Assembly (NCBI GenBank): GCA_016869015.1
Contig: VGFB01000073.1
Coordinates: forward strand, 1-10,161
Direction: 5' to 3'
Length of the DNA stretch: 10,161 nucleotides
Source of the DNA: Armatimonadota bacterium
GTDB lineage: Bacteria > Armatimonadota > Zipacnadia > Zipacnadales > VGFC01
Positions 7,590 through 10,161 of the stretch are shown piece by piece. Positions within the stretch are counted from its first letter, which is position 1; each line of letters starts with the position of its first letter. The notes below the pieces were generated by a model that was not told where the DNA came from, made no database searches, and worked only from the letters and a program-made list of their open reading frames with translations. A program made the position numbers and the translations under genes.

Positions 7590-7738
7590 GTGCCGTGTCA
7601 GCCGCGAAGCCTTCGGTCGTCGTGGGTCAGCTCACCAGAGCCGACCGAGCCTTCAGGTCGATGCCGGACGACGTCGGCTCTGATGAGCCGACCCACGACC
7701 GCAAACGGTAACCACAGGTATCACGGCTGACAGACCAC
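7590..7738. mobile_element. Putative MITE-like palindromic element bounded by TA
   Basis: The stretch is flanked by TA at 7588-7589 and 7739-7740. Its ends form an imperfect inverted repeat: including the TA, the left 20 bp at 7588-7607 match the reverse complement of 7721-7740 at 16 of 20 positions, sharing TAGTG and TGTCAGCCG. A larger inverted repeat lies inside. There is no transposase and no coding capacity. TA flanks resemble IS630/Tc1-mariner-type target duplications, but the family is not proven. Removing the element and one TA would leave a 47-nt gap, like the other gaps in this operon (43-61 nt). The TAG stop of the MglB-like gene spans the right-hand TA plus the first base of the element. 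Confidence 0.55.
7619..7699. repeat. Paired 27-bp inverted repeats, each a hairpin (REP-like pair)
   Basis: The left arm 7619-7645 and the reverse complement of the right arm 7673-7699 agree at 25 of 27 positions, and they are separated by 27 nt. Each arm reads GTCGTGG followed by a small dyad. In the right arm GTCGGCTC and GAGCCGAC (7673-7692) pair perfectly around a 4-nt loop; in the left arm (7626-7645) one pair is broken. The layout of two inverted copies of a short hairpin unit resembles bacterial REP pairs (BIMEs). No T-tract follows on either strand, so it is not a classical terminator. Confidence 0.75.
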
Positions 7739-8202
7739 TACGCGTTCCCGAACAGCCGTCGCTCGCCGATATCGGGCAGCCCCGTCACGACGCTGCGGCC
7801 GTGGATGCGCTGCACCACCGGCAACAGGGTCTGGGCCGCTTCACCGGCATACAGGCGGACCAGGCCCAACGTCGTCCGGTCGTCGAAGGCGGTCAGCATG
7901 AGTGCCGTGTCGCCGACCACCGACAGGTGGATGTTGCGCTCCTCGCCCTGATGGAAGAGCACGCTGAACGAGTCCTCGCCGATGAGCTTGGCGACCTGCT
8001 CGGTCGCGGCGAACGCGGCCGCCGCCAGAGCGGCCAGTTCCTCGGCGTCCCGTTTGCGCGAGTACCCGCGCTCGGCGATGATCTGACCGCTGCGGTCGAT
8101 CAGGATGACCAGACTCGACCGCGACGCCTTGAGAAAGGCATCCAGGCGCTGCGCGAGGTCGCGCGCGTCCTCTTCGTAGATGATCACCGGCTGGATGTCC
8201 AA
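7738..8202 (-). CDS. Roadblock/LC7 protein, MglB-type
   Basis: This 154-aa protein is probably the MglB-like regulator (GTPase-activating partner) of the MglA encoded just upstream. The roadblock fold is clear: SSLVILIDRSGQIIAERG (29-46), the alanine-rich helix AEELAALAAAAFAATEQVAK (53-72), LIGEDSFSVLFHQGEERNIH (73-92), VGDTALMLTAFDDRTTLGLV (96-115) and a final helix. The 'TTLGLVR' and 'FHQGE.NIH' signatures are typical of roadblock proteins paired with MglA. The start is TTG at 8202, decided by a near-perfect GGAGGTGA at ideal spacing; no ATG fits. The gap to mglA is 43 nt. The stop codon TAG overlaps the edge of the palindromic element that follows. Confidence 0.88.
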   Translation of the reverse strand: MDIQPVIIYEEDARDLAQRLDAFLKASRSSLVILIDRSGQIIAERGYSRKRDAEELAALAAAAFAATEQVAKLIGEDSFSVLFHQGEERNIHLSVVGDTALMLTAFDDRTTLGLVRLYAGEAAQTLLPVVQRIHGRSVVTGLPDIGERRLFGNA

Positions 8203-8206
8203 CCCG

Positions 8207-8214
8207 TCACCTCC
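8207..8214 (-). promoter_or_regulatory. Ribosome binding site deciding the TTG start of the MglB-like gene
   Basis: GGAGGTGA on the minus strand, with GGAGG ending 7 nt before the TTG at 8202. It is one of the best Shine-Dalgarno sequences in the window and is the main evidence for this start. Confidence 0.8.
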
Positions 8215-8245
8215 ACCGGACCGCCCAGGCGGCCCGCGAAGCGCG

Positions 8246-8836
8246 CTACGCCGCGCGCAGTTTGGCCAGGACCAGTCGGCACACCGCGTTCAGACAGTCG
8301 AAGACCCCCGTGCCCACCGTGGCGGAGGTCTCGAAGACGGGAACCCGCCGCTGGCGACGGTTCAGCGTGAAGTCCAGGTAGTGTCCGGGCGCGATCGGGC
8401 TCAGGTCGCGCTTGTTATACTGCAGCACGTACGGAATGCTCTCCAGCGCATAGCCGTATTGCGAGAGGTTGTCGAGCATGTTCTGGAAGCTCTCGACGTT
8501 CTCTTTGGCCTTCGACCATTGTGAATCGGCTACGAAGACCAGCCCATCGACGCCGCGAAGCACCAGGCGGCGGGTCGCGTTGTAGACGACCTGACCCGGC
8601 ACCGTGTAGAGCTGGAACTTGGCGGTGAAGCCGCCGACGTCCTGGACCTCCAGCGGCAGGAAGTCGAAGAACAGCGTGCGGTCGCCCTGGGTTGAGAGCG
8701 AGACCAGTCCCCCCTTCTCGACCGCGGGGACGTTCGCGTGGATGTACTCCAGGTTGCTGGTTTTGCCCGAGAGCGCACAGCCGTAGTAGACGATCTTGCA
8801 CGTGATCTCGCGCTGTGCGTAGTTGATTGAGGCCAT
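8246..8836 (-). CDS. mglA: MglA-type Ras-like polarity GTPase
   Basis: MglA in its GTP form marks the leading pole and recruits motility machinery, including type IV pilus regulators, in Myxococcus and Thermus. The 196-aa length matches the family. It opens MASINYAQREITCKIVYYG, the MglA hallmark. Motifs: P-loop GCALSGKTS (19-27), Arg53 at the site of the intrinsic arginine finger in QGDRTLFFDFLP, LYTVPGQ with T78 and Q82, GVDGLVFVADSQ (95-106), VLQYNKRD (137-144, G4) and TSATVGTGVFD (170-180, G5). The usual P-loop GPGLCGKTT is changed at several non-essential positions, but all key residues are kept. I chose ATG 8836 over an in-frame TTG at 8857, because MglA proteins begin at this Met and a GGAGGG lies before it. 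The gene is flanked on both sides by roadblock genes. Confidence 0.95.
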   Translation of the reverse strand: MASINYAQREITCKIVYYGCALSGKTSNLEYIHANVPAVEKGGLVSLSTQGDRTLFFDFLPLEVQDVGGFTAKFQLYTVPGQVVYNATRRLVLRGVDGLVFVADSQWSKAKENVESFQNMLDNLSQYGYALESIPYVLQYNKRDLSPIAPGHYLDFTLNRRQRRVPVFETSATVGTGVFDCLNAVCRLVLAKLRAA

Positions 8837-8845
8837 CGGATCAGG

Positions 8846-8851
8846 CCCTCC
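8846..8851 (-). promoter_or_regulatory. Ribosome binding site deciding the mglA start
   Basis: GGAGGG lies 9 nt before ATG 8836 on the minus strand. It lies inside the longer reading frame that would start at TTG 8857, which supports the shorter protein. Confidence 0.7.
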
Positions 8852-8894
8852 GGACAACCTGTCGGTGCGCGGCTCTCCTCCGAGCGGGGGACGC

Positions 8895-9293
8895 TCAAGC
8901 GGAGGCGGCGCGCTCCATCGTCTCTCGTGATGTCAGACCGGCGGCCAGGAACTGCCTCAAGGGCTCGACGGCCCTCTCGACTTCCAGCCGGAGCCTCCCG
9001 GTGTTGAGCGTGGGATCGCCGGAGACGACCAGGAAGCCCCGGCCCAGGTCGGCCAGCATCAGGGAGCCCATCGACGACTCGAAGAGGGCGAGTTGCAGGC
9101 GCCCACCGTCCCAGGACTCCGCAGTCTCCGCCGCCAGGCGGCCGAGCTCGGCGGCCCAGGCCGCCAGCCGCTCGGCATCGGCGGCCCCAACGGCCGCGCG
9201 CATCTCGATCGGGATGCCCTCGTAGTCCACGACAGCCACGGCTGCAACCCCCGTCACACGGCTTACCCCGTCAATCAGTTGTTGCAGGCTCAT
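8895..9293 (-). CDS. Roadblock/LC7 domain protein
   Basis: This 132-aa single-domain roadblock protein has the pattern MSLQQLIDGVSRVTGVAAVA, VVDYEGIPIEMR (21-32), DAERLAAWAAELGRLAAETA (39-58), LQLALFESSMGSLMLADLGR (66-85), FLVVSGDPTLNTGRLRLEVE (87-106) and a C-terminal helix. This is closer to the classical MglB type (with the 'N.G..R..le' strand-helix end) than the second roadblock gene downstream of mglA, so it could be the true MglA GAP or a second regulator. The ATG overlaps the preceding stop as ATGA, with GGGGGAG just upstream inside the preceding gene. The gap to mglA is 58 nt. Confidence 0.88.
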   Translation of the reverse strand: MSLQQLIDGVSRVTGVAAVAVVDYEGIPIEMRAAVGAADAERLAAWAAELGRLAAETAESWDGGRLQLALFESSMGSLMLADLGRGFLVVSGDPTLNTGRLRLEVERAVEPLRQFLAAGLTSRETMERAASA

Positions 9294-10161
9294 GGCGCTC
9301 CCCCGTCCGTGCCGACGCCGGGGGCCGCAGCGCGCCCTGGCTGCGCTTCCAGCGCTTCGGCGCGACTGACCAGCACCGGCAGCACGACTTCAGCGATGTC
9401 CCGCGAGCCGGGCTGCGGCCCGACCAGGCAGGCAATCAGCCGCGACCCGCCCACGGCCAGCAACTCGTACCCCCCGAAGGCGGCGCGCAAGAGCGTCGTG
9501 CCCGAGCGGCCAGGGTCTCCCAGCTGCTCCAGGTCGGCCATCAATCTCGGCAGCACCTCCGCCACGCGCGTTGCGTCTAGGTCGCGCACCTCCACAGCCG
9601 CCACCACCTCGCCCTGCCGAGTGGCCAGCAGGCCGCCCTCGCACTTCGCGGCCTGCGCGGCGAAGCGAACGAGGGACGCGGGATCGCCGGCCCGCAGCTT
9701 GTCGAGAGCTGCCGCGTAGACTTCCAGGTGCGGCGCCCTGGGGGCCGACGGGGCGACCTGCAGCGCGGGCGACGCCGGCTGAGAGGCCGCCGGGGGCTGT
9801 GGCGCTGCAGGCGGCTCGACCGCAGGCGCGGCGCCGTTTCCGTAGGCCACGGCCGAGATGCCGATGGCGTATCCGACCTGGAGCACGCCGAGGGGCAGTG
9901 ACGCGCCCGCAGCCCACTGCAGGACCGGCCAGGACAGCCCGCCGGGGGCGGTCGGCGCGCTTACCAACGCCGACCGGAACAGCCCCAGCAGGAGACCGAG
10001 GCCGACATGCGCGGCTGTCATCGTCGCCCACCAGACCAGGAACAACCGCACTCCTCCCCCTTGAGCGCTCCGCCAGGAGACCGCGGCGTACAGCACCCAC
10101 CCCGCGGCCAGCAGCATCAGGCTACCGGGCACGCTCAGCTGGTCCGCCGACTGCTGGGCCA
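9290..10161 (-). CDS. Membrane-anchored protein with C-terminal roadblock-like domain (start at or past window edge)
   Basis: Residue numbers count from a GTG at 10132. Three hydrophobic segments (about 4-20, 28-52, 68-97) form a membrane domain with no family I recognise. A Pro/Ala linker follows (about 98-133). The C-terminal 137-262 looks like a diverged roadblock/LC7 fold: CEGGLLATRQGEVVAAVEVR, a helix, LLRAAFGGYELLAVGGSRLIACLVGP and a final helix. The frame stays open to the right edge; the last complete codons read AQQSADQLS after an incomplete xTG codon, so the real start may be that codon or further upstream. The GTG at 10132 and an ATG at 10117 lack a clear ribosome site. The stop overlaps the next gene by 4 nt (ATGA). 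It may tether the roadblock/MglA module to the membrane; that is inference. Confidence 0.75.
   Translation of the reverse strand, partial: AQQSADQLSVPGSLMLLAAGWVLYAAVSWRSAQGGGVRLFLVWWATMTAAHVGLGLLLGLFRSALVSAPTAPGGLSWPVLQWAAGASLPLGVLQVGYAIGISAVAYGNGAAPAVEPPAAPQPPAASQPASPALQVAPSAPRAPHLEVYAAALDKLRAGDPASLVRFAAQAAKCEGGLLATRQGEVVAAVEVRDLDATRVAEVLPRLMADLEQLGDPGRSGTTLLRAAFGGYELLAVGGSRLIACLVGPQPGSRDIAEVVLPVLVSRAEALEAQPGRAAAPGVGTDGGAP

Noticed and set aside
7619..7699. Large hairpin as an intrinsic terminator after the MglB-like gene
   Set aside because: No run of U follows the stem on the transcribed strand, and the two-hairpin nested layout fits an inserted element better.
8837..8857. Seven-residue longer MglA starting at TTG 8857
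   Set aside because: The ribosome site lies inside this extension, and MglA proteins start at the Met of M-x-x-I-N-Y, so ATG 8836 is preferred.

Overview
The window is about 10 kb of very GC-rich bacterial DNA (roughly two-thirds G+C or more by eye). Every convincing gene lies on the minus strand, so transcription runs from the right edge to the left edge. Eleven genes are packed tightly, with gaps of 0-61 nt or 4-nt ATGA overlaps over most of the length, and the layout looks like one long operon or two joined ones. No rRNA, tRNA or CRISPR array is visible, and nothing on the plus strand is convincing. The GC content, a two-membrane type IV pilus secretin and MglA/roadblock genes point to a diderm bacterium from a deep or less-studied phylum (Armatimonadota, Myxococcota, Deinococcota or Planctomycetota-like). 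The sequence alone does not settle which.

Upstream half in transcription order (10161 to 6328): a membrane-anchored roadblock-like protein (9290-10161, its start at or beyond the right edge), a free roadblock/LC7 protein (8895-9293), an MglA-type Ras-like GTPase (8246-8836), an MglB-type roadblock protein (7738-8202), a DUF4388/PATAN protein (6832-7539), and a small protein that looks like a Ras-like GTPase with every nucleotide-binding motif lost (6328-6831). MglA and MglB form the polarity switch that places type IV pili at a cell pole in Myxococcus and Thermus.

Downstream half (6266 to 1): the type IV pilus alignment complex and outer-membrane channel in the classic order PilM (5091-6266), PilN (4431-5045), PilO (3709-4434), a PilP-like protein with a membrane anchor and long proline-rich linker (2677-3594), and the secretin PilQ (2550 to past the left edge; 850 codons visible).

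The two halves make biological sense together: a small-GTPase switch with its roadblock partners is encoded directly ahead of the pilus machine that such switches direct.

Between the MglB-like gene and the DUF4388 gene lies a 149-bp palindromic element (7590-7738) bounded by TA dinucleotides, with imperfect terminal inverted repeats and a pair of inner 27-bp inverted repeats, each of which can fold into a hairpin. It looks like a small non-autonomous mobile element (MITE or paired-REP type) inserted in an otherwise compact operon.
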